Assembly: GCA_030834765.1 (NCBI GenBank)
Contig: JAUQXG010000397.1
Span: forward strand, 1 to 14,504
Direction: 5' to 3'
Length of the DNA: 14,504 nucleotides
DNA from: Lutispora sp.
GTDB lineage: Bacteria; Bacillota; Clostridia; Lutisporales; Lutisporaceae
Shown: positions 1 through 6,940 of the stretch, piece after piece
Layout: each line of letters starts with the position of its first letter
Position numbering within the stretch: position 1 is the first letter of the stretch
Made by a program: the position numbers and the translations under genes
Notes under the pieces: model-generated
Told to the model about the DNA's origin: nothing
What the model saw: the letters and a program-made list of their open reading frames with translations, nothing else
The model's database searches: none

Positions 1-175
1 ATATGGAAATAATACTTTTTGTTACTGAATAAGCATGGATTCGGCTGGTATCAGTGCACTCATTAAAGTAATTTTCATATAATGTTTTGCCATCTTTTAG
101 TACAACCATGCCTGCAATATTGCTATGATCATTGTTTATTATCTTTTCGAGCTCTGTCACTTTTTCTTGATTCAT
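1..175 (-). CDS. Serine hydrolase, beta-lactamase family (partial, N-terminus only)
   Basis: The first 58 codons are in the window; the rest lies beyond its left edge. The protein starts MNQEKVTELEKIINN and continues through GMVVLKDGKTLYENYF to AYSVTKSIIS. The S-V-T-K stretch near residue 53 matches the SxxK catalytic motif of class C beta-lactamase/penicillin-binding-protein-like hydrolases, in which the serine is the nucleophile and the lysine the general base. The preceding 'GMVVLKDGKTLYE' is typical of these families. An AAAGGAGAAA ribosome binding site (about 182-190) supports the ATG at 175. No signal peptide is seen, so a cytoplasmic esterase or peptidase-like enzyme is possible. It lies 97 bp downstream of a MerR-type regulator on the same strand and may be that regulator's target. 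The family call rests on one motif plus context, and the substrate is unknown. Confidence 0.72.
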   Translation of the reverse strand, partial: MNQEKVTELEKIINNDHSNIAGMVVLKDGKTLYENYFNECTDTSRIHAYSVTKSIISI

Positions 176-240
176 ATAATTTTCTCCTTTCCCATTTATT
201 GTCTTTCTAGCTCAATTGTCTTTTCTTAGTTCATGTAATT
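134..240 (-). repeat. Imperfect tandem duplication of the hydrolase gene's first ~45 bases
   Basis: Two diverged copies lie 59 bp apart on the minus strand: 181 down to 134, which is the real gene start, and 240 down to 194. Both read AATTAyATGAA, then AAGAAAA, GAGCT, GAAA and AATAAA in the same order, at roughly 70% identity with one small gap. In the upstream copy the ATG is followed one codon later by TAA, so it cannot encode the protein. It looks like a decayed duplicate of the 5' end of the gene. Confidence 0.5.
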
Positions 241-272
241 ATGTGAAAGTTGAGTGGTCATGGTTTCTTGGT

Positions 273-1106
273 CTAAATATTTGACACTTTCTTTTTGACA
301 GGATAATAAATTTCAGTTATAAGCTCACTTTCTTTTGAAACTTGAGAAGGGTCAGTTACATATACTTCATAAAGGGCATTGTTCGATTCATAGCCTTCCT
401 TTTCTGCGCATTCACGTTGTTTAGTGTATACAGAAGATAGGTCAGAATAAGACCCATATAGAACTGTTTTTAAGCATAGTCCTGGGCAAAAATCCCTTGT
501 ACCCGTAACATACTCTTTTACTGGAATAGCAAATTCAGTATCTAAACCAAATGGACTAAATTCCGCGCTGTGAAAAAGTACCATTGGTGGAGCAAGCATA
601 GTTAATTTGTCGTCTGCAATTTTCCTAAATAATTTACTAAAACAATTACCATATTCTTCAACAAAATCGTATTCATGAACCATTTTTCGGATAGATAGAA
701 GATACATCATTGGTACTTCTACAAGTTGAGTATCAATGCTTTCCAGATATGACATAATTGACTTGCCTTGTTTCAAATTTGATATATCATTATTTAGTTC
801 ATCTAAAGTTTTTTCAAATTCTTGTACTTGTTTTTCCATTTCTTTTTTCTTTCTGGTAAGTGCCAAGTAAAGTTTTTCCTCCTGTGATTCTTCTGATTCA
901 AGCATTGTTTTAATTTCTTCTAAAGAAAAATTGTATGATTTTAGGCGGTTAATAAATAACATCGTTTCTAATTGTTCGATAGAATAATATCTATAACCAT
1001 TTTCAGGGTTGATCTTATCAGGCAGAATTAGCCCTATTTCAGCATAATAACGAAGTGTCTTTGTAGACACTTTACATATATTTGAGAACTCTCCAATAGA
1101 TAACAC
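273..1106 (-). CDS. MerR-family transcriptional regulator with GyrI-like effector domain
   Basis: A 277-residue BmrR/TipA-class activator. Residues 1-70 form the MerR winged helix-turn-helix: IGEFSNICKVSTKTLRYYAEIGLI is the classic 'SxxTLRYY(D/A)xxGLL' signature, followed by the GYRYY wing. Residues about 75-118 are a charged dimerisation coiled coil rich in Glu and Lys. Residues about 125-275 match a GyrI-like multidrug-binding domain, ending in ELITEIYYPV; the Glu at 265 corresponds to the acidic residue that contacts cationic drugs in BmrR-like proteins. No metal-binding Cys cluster is seen, which argues against a metal sensor. The 277-residue length is normal for the class. A palindromic promoter 44-74 bp upstream suggests autoregulation, and the hydrolase gene downstream may be co-transcribed. 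The ligand is unknown. Confidence 0.92.
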   Translation of the reverse strand: MLSIGEFSNICKVSTKTLRYYAEIGLILPDKINPENGYRYYSIEQLETMLFINRLKSYNFSLEEIKTMLESEESQEEKLYLALTRKKKEMEKQVQEFEKTLDELNNDISNLKQGKSIMSYLESIDTQLVEVPMMYLLSIRKMVHEYDFVEEYGNCFSKLFRKIADDKLTMLAPPMVLFHSAEFSPFGLDTEFAIPVKEYVTGTRDFCPGLCLKTVLYGSYSDLSSVYTKQRECAEKEGYESNNALYEVYVTDPSQVSKESELITEIYYPVKKKVSNI

Positions 1107-1149
1107 TAAACCACCTCTATGCTTTAAACAATTGTATTCTTCTATTTAT

Positions 1150-1180
1150 ACTGTACACTTTGCCCTTAGGGCAAAGTCAA
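1150..1180 (-). promoter_or_regulatory. MerR-type promoter with 19-bp spacer and palindromic operator
   Basis: On the minus strand a -35 TTGACT (1175-1180) and a -10 TACAGT (1150-1155) are separated by exactly 19 bp. Ordinary sigma-A promoters have 17. The spacer holds a perfect dyad, 9-bp arms ACTTTGCCC / GGGCAAAGT around TTA (1157-1177). An over-long spacer occupied by a palindrome is the defining design of MerR-family promoters, which the activator untwists to align the two elements. The promoter faces the MerR gene, so it is probably autoregulatory. A MntR-like box (TTTGCC..GGCAAA) is a weaker alternative reading. Confidence 0.8.
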
Positions 1181-1337
1181 GCGGATTTTGTTTTCGGATT
1201 ACAAAAACTACACTATGTATTCTATCATAACCTTTCACTTCTATCATAGGAGGCATGAAGCGATAAAGGGTGGCATGACAATACATTAAATAAAAAGATA
1301 AATATAATTCCAATGCTACAGGGTAAAATCAAATCAT

Positions 1338-1384
1338 AGATAAAGAAAACAAGAAAATGCGAGCATCACAATAATGCCCGCATT
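1338..1384 (-). terminator. Rho-independent terminator of the iron-uptake operon
   Basis: On the minus strand AATGCGGGCAT (1384-1374) pairs with ATGCTCGCATT (1366-1356) across a 7-base loop. The 11-bp stem includes one G-U pair and is followed by a T-rich tract (TTTTCTTGTTTTCTTT). On the plus strand the same position would be an A-C mismatch, so the hairpin is built for minus-strand RNA, matching the operon that ends at 1475. Confidence 0.8.
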
Positions 1385-1474
1385 CTAATATATCCCATCT
1401 GTTGACCGTCTTTTACGTTATCTTTAGTATTCGGGAGTTGCTCCCTTATGCATCCTACCCATTAGTACCTGCTT

Positions 1475-2274
1475 TCATATTTTATCCTGCTCCTTAACTA
1501 AATCATAGGAAATACAGGTGGGTCGTCCTGTCCGTGGTTCTATCACAATTTCCGCATCAATGCGGAAGGTTTCTTTTAATACTGCGGTAGTCATAACCAC
1601 CTCCGGCGATCCGTGGCTGATAATGTCCCCACCGCGAACGGCGATCATATAGTCTGCGAAACGCGCCGCAAGGTTCAGATCATGCAGCACCATGATAATG
1701 GTACTGCCTTGTTCACGATTGAGTCGATAGAGAAGCTCTAATACTTCAAGCTGATAGGATAAGTCAAGATAAGTGGTCGGCTCATCCAATAAAATCAAAT
1801 CCGTCTGCTGTGCCAGAGCCATTGCAATCCATACCCGCTGGCGCTGACCACCCGAAAGATTGTCCACTACTGTGGTTTCAAATTCTGCCAGCTTTGTCAT
1901 CTCCAAGGCCACTGGATAATCTTCTTGTCTTCCGGCTTCAGCTTGCCAAAGCCTTTCTGATGAGGAAAGCGCCCATAGGCCACCAGCTCGCCCACAGTAA
2001 GTCCCGCGGGAGCCTGCGGTGATTGAGGCAAAATTGCCATTTGCCGTGCAATTTCCTTGGAGGACAGACGGCGGATGTCATCACCATTTAAGTACACCAA
2101 GCCCTTTTTTGGTTTTAAGATACGCCCTATGGCTTTTAAAACGGTAGATTTTCCGCAGCCGTTGGGTCCGATGATCGCTGTAATTTTCCCTTGGGGGAGC
2201 TGCATATCCAAATCGTTCACCACGAGGATATCCTCGTAGGCAACGGCTAAGTTTTCTGTCACAATGCTGTTCAT
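1475..2274 (-). pseudogene. Iron-siderophore ABC transporter ATPase (FecE/FhuC type), frameshifted
   Basis: This would power import by the two FecCD permeases upstream. The gene is split into two frames. The first part (2274 to 1897) carries Walker A GPNGCGKST (residues 36-44) and the Q-loop LPQSP (Q84), then runs KKIIQWPWR-stop. The second part (to 1475) carries LSGGQRQR (140-144 in repaired numbering), Walker B LILLDEP (160-166) and the H-loop VLHDL (H198). Inserting one G in the TGGCC at about 1909-1912 restores KKIIQWALEMTKL and a 266-residue protein of normal family length with every motif intact. No slippery heptamer is visible, so programmed frameshifting is unlikely. The cause is a real single-base deletion or a sequencing error. 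The start at 2274 is chosen because AAAGGA lies 8 bases upstream; the upstream in-frame ATG at 2283 directly abuts the AGG. Confidence 0.88.
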
Positions 2275-2290
2275 CCTGTTCATCCTTTCA

Positions 2291-3334
2291 CTACTTTTCG
2301 CTTTTGCCAAGAAGGTAGAGAAAATATGGCGCGCCAACAATAGCAACCACAATTCCTGTAGGTATCTCTGAGGGCTGCACAATTACACGTCCGATGGTAT
2401 CCGCCATGGACACCAGCAGCGCTCCCGCCATTGCGCAGGTCGGCAGTAATATCCGATGCCTCGGGCCTACCAACCGCCGGGCCAAATGCGGGCCGATCAG
2501 CCCCACAAAGCCGATGCCGCCGCTAACGGATACACAGGTTGCGGCAAGTGCTACTGCGACCGTAAGCAACCGGCGCTGTTCCTTTGCAACCGGCATGCCC
2601 AGCCCGATGGCAAGGTCTTCGCCAAGGCTTAGCACATCCAGTACACGGGATTTTGACAGCACATATGGGATTAAGACCAACAGCCACGGAAGCAGGGACA
2701 GCACAAAGTTCCAGTTAGAACCCCATATGCTGCCTGCTTGCCATGTGGCAACAAAATCAAATTGATCTTCATCCAGTTTGATGACCAGCACGGTCATGGC
2801 GGCGAAAATGCCTGCCTGAATAGCCACACCGGTCAAAATCAAGCGGATAGGCGCGATGCCTTCACCCTTTTTATAAGACAACAGGTAAATTAGTAGGGCT
2901 GTTACACCAGCGCCGATCAACGCCAGAAAGGGCAGTGTAAACACCGATAAGAAGGTTTTTGCACCGAAAAAGATGACAAATAGCACCACTGCTAGGCCTG
3001 CACCAGCATTAATACCTAACAGACCTGGGTCTGCCAAGGGATTTTTGGCTACGCCCTGTATGATACAGCCGGAGAGTGAAAGCCCTGCTCCGACCAAGAT
3101 TGAGATAATAATGCGGGGCAGCCGGAAATCAAATAAAATCAGAGTTTCCTTATGGGTACCACCACCGAATAGAGTGCGCAGGGTATCCAGTGGAGATAAC
3201 TTCGCATAGCCTGTGTTCATGCTGATGATAAAGGATAACAGCAGCAGAGCTGCAAAAGTCGTCATAATGAGGATATTGCGTATTGCTATCTTCCGTTTAT
3301 ATGCTTCAGTTTTGAGCTGTTGTGATGTCATCAT
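2291..3334 (-). CDS. FecCD-family iron-siderophore permease (second subunit)
   Basis: A 347-residue polytopic inner-membrane protein that forms half of the channel of a type II importer for ferric siderophores, haem or cobalamin-like ligands. FecCD signatures are clear: RLPRIIISILVGAGLSLSG at about 71-89, KNPLADPGLLGINAGAG at 97-113, LSLGEDLAIGLG at 235-246, and the ATPase-coupling region GIGFVGLIGPHLARRLVG at 273-290. About ten hydrophobic segments are visible. Its ATG overlaps the upstream permease's TGA in an ATGA arrangement, and AAAGGAG lies 6 bases upstream, which indicates translational coupling and equal subunit output. A second ATG follows immediately at 3331 and could also serve. 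The GC-rich codon use differs from the AT-rich flanking genes. The substrate cannot be told from the permease alone. Confidence 0.93.
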   Translation of the reverse strand: MMTSQQLKTEAYKRKIAIRNILIMTTFAALLLLSFIISMNTGYAKLSPLDTLRTLFGGGTHKETLILFDFRLPRIIISILVGAGLSLSGCIIQGVAKNPLADPGLLGINAGAGLAVVLFVIFFGAKTFLSVFTLPFLALIGAGVTALLIYLLSYKKGEGIAPIRLILTGVAIQAGIFAAMTVLVIKLDEDQFDFVATWQAGSIWGSNWNFVLSLLPWLLVLIPYVLSKSRVLDVLSLGEDLAIGLGMPVAKEQRRLLTVAVALAATCVSVSGGIGFVGLIGPHLARRLVGPRHRILLPTCAMAGALLVSMADTIGRVIVQPSEIPTGIVVAIVGAPYFLYLLGKSEK

Positions 3335-4374
3335 AGCGTTCTCCTTTGCTTGCGTGCTAAATATAGGAAAAAGGGAACACCGACAAGAGCGATGAGCGCA
3401 CCAATGGGTGTTTCAAAAGGTGGGTTGAGCATCCTTGCCCCAAAATCAGCAAGCACCATCAGCAAAGCTCCCAGCACCGCAGAAGATGGGATAATCCAGC
3501 GGTAGTCCACACCCACCAGAAACCTTGCCAAATGCGGAATAATCAAACCTACAAAGCCAACGGCACCCACAACAGATACCGAAGCTCCGGCCAATATAAG
3601 TACAAGAATGGTGCAAAGCGCATGGACAACTGCCGTATTCAGGCCTAATCCCTTTGCCACATCTTCTCCAAGACTCAGAAGGGAGACTGAGGGAGACAAG
3701 GCAATTGCACCTAAAAGCGCCCCAACAATCCAAGGTGACATGACTTTGATTTGCCCCCAATTGGAGCCTGCCACGCCACCCGCTGTCCAAAACATGATAT
3801 TTTGCGCCACATCAAAATAGAGGGCAATGCCCTGACTGAGAGCCGCTAAAAGTGCACTGACTGCCGCACCCGCCAAAATAAGTCTCATGGGGGTGGCTCC
3901 GCCTCTGCGGACTGATGCCACGCCATTCACCAAGCCTGCCCCCATCGCAGCGCCTAAAAAAGAGCATAGCATGATTTGCAAATACGACAATCCGGGAAAA
4001 AACGCAAAGCAGATAGAAAGTGCGAAACCCGCGCCGGCATTGATTCCCATAAGGCCGGAATCTGCCATTGGGTTGCGGGTAGTACCCTGCATAATAGCTC
4101 CCGCTACGGCGAAGGCTGCACCAACCAAAGCGCTTGCCAAGATGCGAGGCAGGCGCAAGTCAATCACAATTAAATGATGGGTTTGCTCTGCATCAAAGTG
4201 AAATAGGGCATTCCATACAGAGGATAACGGAATTTCGGCCGCTCCTTTTGTGATGGAAAATGCCATAGTCAGCATAAGCAATCCGGTGCCGCCAATGATG
4301 ATGAGCCAAGCAGTCCATATGCGGCTCTTTTTCATTATTTCAACCGGCTGTACCGGTTCAGTGGATTCGTTCAT
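3331..4374 (-). CDS. FecCD-family iron-siderophore permease (first subunit)
   Basis: The partner of the downstream permease, also 347 residues from the chosen start. It has the same landmarks: DLRLPRILASALVGAAFAVAG at about 72-91, RNPMADSGLMGINAGAG at 100-116, LSLGEDVAKGLG at 234-244 and the coupling loop GFVGLIIPHLARFLVG at 273-288. The frame stays open upstream to an ATG at 4467, but the ATG at 4374 is preferred. It has TAAGGAGG 8 bases upstream, gives a length equal to its partner, and removes a non-membrane, low-homology extension of 31 residues. It lies 191 bp after the lipoprotein gene, with a terminator-like hairpin between, and its stop overlaps the next permease start. Confidence 0.92.
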   Translation of the reverse strand: MNESTEPVQPVEIMKKSRIWTAWLIIIGGTGLLMLTMAFSITKGAAEIPLSSVWNALFHFDAEQTHHLIVIDLRLPRILASALVGAAFAVAGAIMQGTTRNPMADSGLMGINAGAGFALSICFAFFPGLSYLQIMLCSFLGAAMGAGLVNGVASVRRGGATPMRLILAGAAVSALLAALSQGIALYFDVAQNIMFWTAGGVAGSNWGQIKVMSPWIVGALLGAIALSPSVSLLSLGEDVAKGLGLNTAVVHALCTILVLILAGASVSVVGAVGFVGLIIPHLARFLVGVDYRWIIPSSAVLGALLMVLADFGARMLNPPFETPIGALIALVGVPFFLYLARKQRRTL

Positions 4375-4479
4375 TCGTTTTGCCTCCTTATTACTATGCG
4401 CCGACAAAGACCACTGTTTCTCCGGCATATACGAAAAGGGTAATATTTTATAATATATAGAGATCATGACCCTTCTTTC

Positions 4480-4496
4480 GTTAGTCGTTAGGTTAA
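4480..4496. promoter_or_regulatory. GTTAG direct repeat in the permease leader (operator candidate)
   Basis: GTTAG occurs at 4480-4484 and again at 4487-4491, the second continuing into TTAGGTTAA (4488-4496). This resembles half of the DtxR/IdeR-type box TTAGGTTAG. The same pentamer occurs at the promoters of the lipoprotein and AraC genes. Its function is speculative. Confidence 0.3.
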
Positions 4497-4501
4497 TTTG
4501 G

Positions 4502-4549
4502 TAACAAAAAACCAGACACAGGCTGCCATAGCAGACCGAGCCTGGTTTT
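4502..4549 (-). terminator. Terminator or attenuator between lipoprotein and permease genes
   Basis: On the minus strand AAAACCAG (4549-4542) pairs with CTGGTTTT (4515-4508), giving an 8-bp outer stem that runs into a T6 tract. An alternative inner stem uses CAGGCT (4544-4539) and AGCCTG (4524-4519). It lies just after the stop of the binding-protein gene. Such partial terminators commonly let the binding protein be made in excess over the membrane subunits; that role is inferred. Confidence 0.68.
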
Positions 4550-4565
4550 CATGCAAGAAAGCAGT

Positions 4566-5531
4566 CTATTGAGGAATTATACTTTCAATAATTGTTCTTA
4601 CTCCCAGTTCAACCCCTAATGGTCCGCCGGCTGCAATTGAGCTGTCTAAAGCGTATACATTTCCGCTTTTTACTGCATTAAGAGAATTCCAAACAGAATT
4701 GCTTTTCAGGTCCTTCAGATAGTTTTCAAGTTTACCTGAAGATCCACTTATATCGGCAACAAACATATAATCGGGGTTCATTGCTGCCAGGCCTTCCAAA
4801 GAAATCTCCTTCCCCTTTATTGTCATGTCTACATAATTATTGGGCGGGTTTAAACCAAGGCCATTGTCTGGGTTAAAAACAAACTGTGTGGTAAATGCCC
4901 AAAACTGTTTATCTCCCAACATAATAACTCCAAAAGTTTTATCACTGTATGCTTCTAAATTTTGCTTAGAAGTTGTTATTAAATTCTCGATTTTCTTGAT
5001 TTCATTTTCTGCTTGCTCTTCTTTGCCAAAAATTTTTCCGTACTCGCGCAATGCTCCTTGCCAGTTGTTTTCATTGCTATCCACAGTAATAACAGTTGCT
5101 ATTTTCTCCATCTCCGCACCGTAATTCTCATATTGACCCGAATACATGATAATTAAATCTGGCTCAATTTCTAATAACTTTTCTACATTCGGTGCACCCA
5201 TGGAGCCAATGTCAGCTATATCATATTTTTCTTTATATGGCGTTAGGGTTGCCCATTCACTTAGCATATCAATCTCAGTGGCTGCTACAGGCGGCTCGCC
5301 CAGTAAAAATAAATGTTCAAAATTACGAAAGAATAATAGAGCTGGTTTTTCCGGTTTTTTTTCTAATACAACCTCCCGTCCTAGTGCATCTGTATATACT
5401 CTAGGCCATGCTGCCTCCATGCTGCTTATTTCTGGCGTACTTGTATTATTTTCTACAGGCGTACTGGCGCATCCAGCCAAAATACCCGTCATTAGTGCGA
5501 GTGATACAATCAGTCCCAAAAGTTTTTTCAT
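4566..5531 (-). CDS. Iron-siderophore-type ABC transporter substrate-binding lipoprotein
   Basis: A 321-residue extracytoplasmic receptor anchored to the membrane. The signal peptide MKKLLGLIVSLALMTGILAG ends in a lipobox with Cys21 as the lipidation site. A short Ser/Thr/Asn linker follows, then a Peripla_BP_2 (FepB/FhuD/BtuF-like) domain: YTDALGREVVLEKKPEK near 46-62, and the family-typical PNVEKLLEIEPDLIIM around 115-130. The region after that is a long helix-rich linker and the C-terminal lobe. Length and fold signs fit class III binding proteins for ferric siderophores, haem or cobalamin; no residue seen fixes the ligand. The GGAGG at 5543-5547, 9 bases upstream, is a good site. It is the first structural gene of the uptake operon, 96 bp after the AraC gene, with its own predicted promoter. 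Confidence 0.9.
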   Translation of the reverse strand: MKKLLGLIVSLALMTGILAGCASTPVENNTSTPEISSMEAAWPRVYTDALGREVVLEKKPEKPALLFFRNFEHLFLLGEPPVAATEIDMLSEWATLTPYKEKYDIADIGSMGAPNVEKLLEIEPDLIIMYSGQYENYGAEMEKIATVITVDSNENNWQGALREYGKIFGKEEQAENEIKKIENLITTSKQNLEAYSDKTFGVIMLGDKQFWAFTTQFVFNPDNGLGLNPPNNYVDMTIKGKEISLEGLAAMNPDYMFVADISGSSGKLENYLKDLKSNSVWNSLNAVKSGNVYALDSSIAAGGPLGVELGVRTIIESIIPQ

Positions 5532-5564
5532 TTTTCATTCCTCCGATATAATTAGTTTGTCTTG

Positions 5565-5588
5565 ACTAACTCAAGCAAAGTTAGTATA
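5565..5588 (-). promoter_or_regulatory. Lipoprotein promoter -10 overlapped by a dyad operator
   Basis: On the minus strand TATACT (5583-5588) is a good -10 with only a weak -35 (TTTCAA at 17 bp), as expected for an activator-dependent promoter. A perfect inverted repeat ACTAACT / AGTTAGT, with a 7-bp spacer, spans 5565-5585 and overlaps the -10 and start region. The 10-mer AAGTTAGTAT (plus strand 5578-5587) is shared with the AraC promoter at 6611-6620. The binding protein could be the neighbouring AraC regulator or an iron-responsive repressor; this is inferred. Confidence 0.5.
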
Positions 5589-5627
5589 ACAAAACAATTT
5601 CCATATTGAAATGAAGCCATCTTGAAA

Positions 5628-6452
5628 TCACCATGCATTATTCTTGAATTTCTCACGAAACTCGCTGGGTGAAATTCCAAATTGCTTTTTAAATATACGG
5701 CTGAAATGGTAAGGATCGGCATATCCTACGCTTTTTGCTACTGCGTAAACAGGCGCCTCCAGTTTTAAAAGCAGCTCCTTCGCACGGTTAAGGCGATAGG
5801 CAACCAGATAATCTCCAGGTCCCATACCCGCATATTTGTGAAACACATAGGAGAGTCGGTTTTCATTCACTCCATTTTGTTCAGCAAGCCCTCGAACCGT
5901 CAGCGCGTGCATATATTGCTCATGCATATAGGCGGTTGTCAGTTCAAATAAAGCTTGTGCGCCGTCGTTTATCTGATTGCGGGCACCAGTGAATATTTCA
6001 TCAAGTACACAGCGAAACAGCATTTCCGTTCGGAAGGCAAAAATCCCTCCCGGCTGGCTTGAAATCCGCCATAATTGGTCAAGGAGTTCTGCAAGTCGAG
6101 GGGTTTGACCTATCTGCAATTCAAAATGGGAGGAGGGAAGAGAAAAATCTTCCGGTTCATGTGCGCAAACACGATAAAGTACAAGCAAATATTCCCATTT
6201 GACATTGCCGATAACTCTCCTGTCCAGTTCCATCTGCGCACCGCCATGTACTACATTGCCGGGGGCGAGAATATAAGGTGTCCCATCAAAGATAAACTCT
6301 GCCTTGCCGCATAGAGGAAAGACAAAACCAGGAAAAGGTTCGGTATAATCCTTGTATTGCATCCCCGATTCTTTTGTAAATCGGGATACCAATTCCACTT
6401 GAAAGGAGGTGCGCGCAAAATGCTCTGCCAGCTTGTTGATTTCAATTTTCAA
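5628..6452 (-). CDS. AraC-family transcriptional regulator, probable activator of the uptake operon
   Basis: A 274-residue protein in two parts. Residues about 1-150 form a cupin-like sensing domain (PFPGFVFPLCGKAEFIFDG, then the 'YILAPGNVVHGG' barrel turn). Residues about 175-270 carry two helix-turn-helix units: LTVRGLAEQNGVNENRLSYVF at 184-204 and VYAVAKSVGYADPYHFSRIF at 235-254, ending with the AraC signature FKKQFGISPSEFR. The start is TTG at 6452: AGGAGG lies 8 bases upstream and no upstream ATG fits. It sits directly upstream of and co-directional with the binding-protein gene. AraC regulators next to siderophore uptake genes commonly respond to the ferric-siderophore. The ligand here is unknown, and there is no binding-protein-like domain of the B. 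subtilis Btr kind. Confidence 0.88.
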   Translation of the reverse strand: MKIEINKLAEHFARTSFQVELVSRFTKESGMQYKDYTEPFPGFVFPLCGKAEFIFDGTPYILAPGNVVHGGAQMELDRRVIGNVKWEYLLVLYRVCAHEPEDFSLPSSHFELQIGQTPRLAELLDQLWRISSQPGGIFAFRTEMLFRCVLDEIFTGARNQINDGAQALFELTTAYMHEQYMHALTVRGLAEQNGVNENRLSYVFHKYAGMGPGDYLVAYRLNRAKELLLKLEAPVYAVAKSVGYADPYHFSRIFKKQFGISPSEFREKFKNNAW

Positions 6453-6940
6453 TTTCTTTACCTCCTTTGGGTTTGATAGAGATATTTGCTTATTTACTCA
6501 TTGCCGAAAGAATCAGCTCTCTTTTGATACCGTGATTTAAGGGCATCAGCTTATTCAAGATAAATGGAATAGCTGCGCAATGAGATATGTGGTATAAAAT
6601 TCATTTAAATAAGTTAGTATTATCTAACATTATATCGAATTCAACAGGAAAAGTATACTTTAAATATTTAACAATCCATGACTGAAAAACTATCATATCT
6701 TCCTTGCTTTAGCAGCAGGTTTTTTCTTTTGAATACTAGAACCATACAGAATAATAGTACGAGAAGAAAGAACTGTTCATTGCAAGAATTACGGAATATG
6801 ATGAAATTATAAAAGTAAAGCTAAGGTGTCTTTTTTAGAGAAAAGATATTTAATTCAGCGGGATAAATTAGATGTAACATTAGTTTAAGCAAATGCATAT
6901 GCTGTAAACAGTACATCAAATAGAACTGGAGGTCTGGATT
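6453..6940. other. Divergent intergenic region between the AraC gene and the hypothetical gene
   Basis: These 488 bases carry the AraC leader and promoter (6613-6644) and the upstream region of the plus-strand gene at 6941. A small plus-strand hairpin (CCTtGCT..AGCAGG near 6704-6720) precedes TTTTTTCTTTT, but no plus-strand gene ends there. No convincing coding frame is present. The plus-strand promoter for the gene at 6941 is not clear. Confidence 0.5.
6613..6644 (-). promoter_or_regulatory. Predicted promoter of the AraC gene with GTTAG/CTAAC dyad
   Basis: On the minus strand a -35 TTGAAT (6639-6644) and a -10 AATACT (6616-6621) are 17 bp apart. A dyad GTTAG-6-CTAAC (6613-6628) covers the -10. 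The block ATACTAACTT at this -10 is identical to that at the lipoprotein promoter, so both promoters probably answer to the same regulator. The leader to the TTG start would be about 155 bases. Confidence 0.5.

Larger units (their letters stand above)
1107..1474. other. Intergenic region between two minus-strand units
   Basis: These 368 bases carry no credible gene. They hold the MerR-type promoter (1150-1180) and, near the other end, the terminator of the iron-uptake operon (about 1338-1384). Between them is an exact 10-bp direct repeat TTCTATCATA at 1220-1229 and 1239-1248, 19 bp apart. An AGGAGGC followed by ATG at 1255 opens only a three-codon frame (ATG AAG CGA TAA). I see nothing else in it. 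Confidence 0.6.

Noticed and set aside
1157..1177. MntR-type manganese operator
   Set aside because: The palindrome resembles TTTGCC..GGCAAA, but the 19-bp promoter spacer and adjacent MerR-family gene fit the MerR model better. It is kept as an alternative only.
1250..1266. AGGAGG followed by ATG suggesting a small gene
   Set aside because: The frame stops after three codons (ATG AAG CGA TAA).
2394..4453. Several open frames of 60-123 codons on the plus strand opposite the FecCD and ATPase genes
   Set aside because: They are antisense to clear membrane-protein genes, have low-complexity Pro/Ala/Ser-rich translations, and lack ribosome binding sites. They are shadows of GC-rich codons on the other strand.
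4375..4467. N-terminal extension of the first permease to an ATG at 4467
   Set aside because: The ATG at 4374 has a much better TAAGGAGG site and gives the same length as the partner permease.
6559..6610. Possible leader peptide in the AraC leader (MNFIPHISLRS...)
   Set aside because: It is 17 codons long with no ribosome binding site and no codon pattern suggesting attenuation.
6700..6740. Hairpin plus T-run on the plus strand suggesting a small RNA
   Set aside because: The stem is only 6 bp with a bulge, no convincing promoter lies upstream and no gene ends there.
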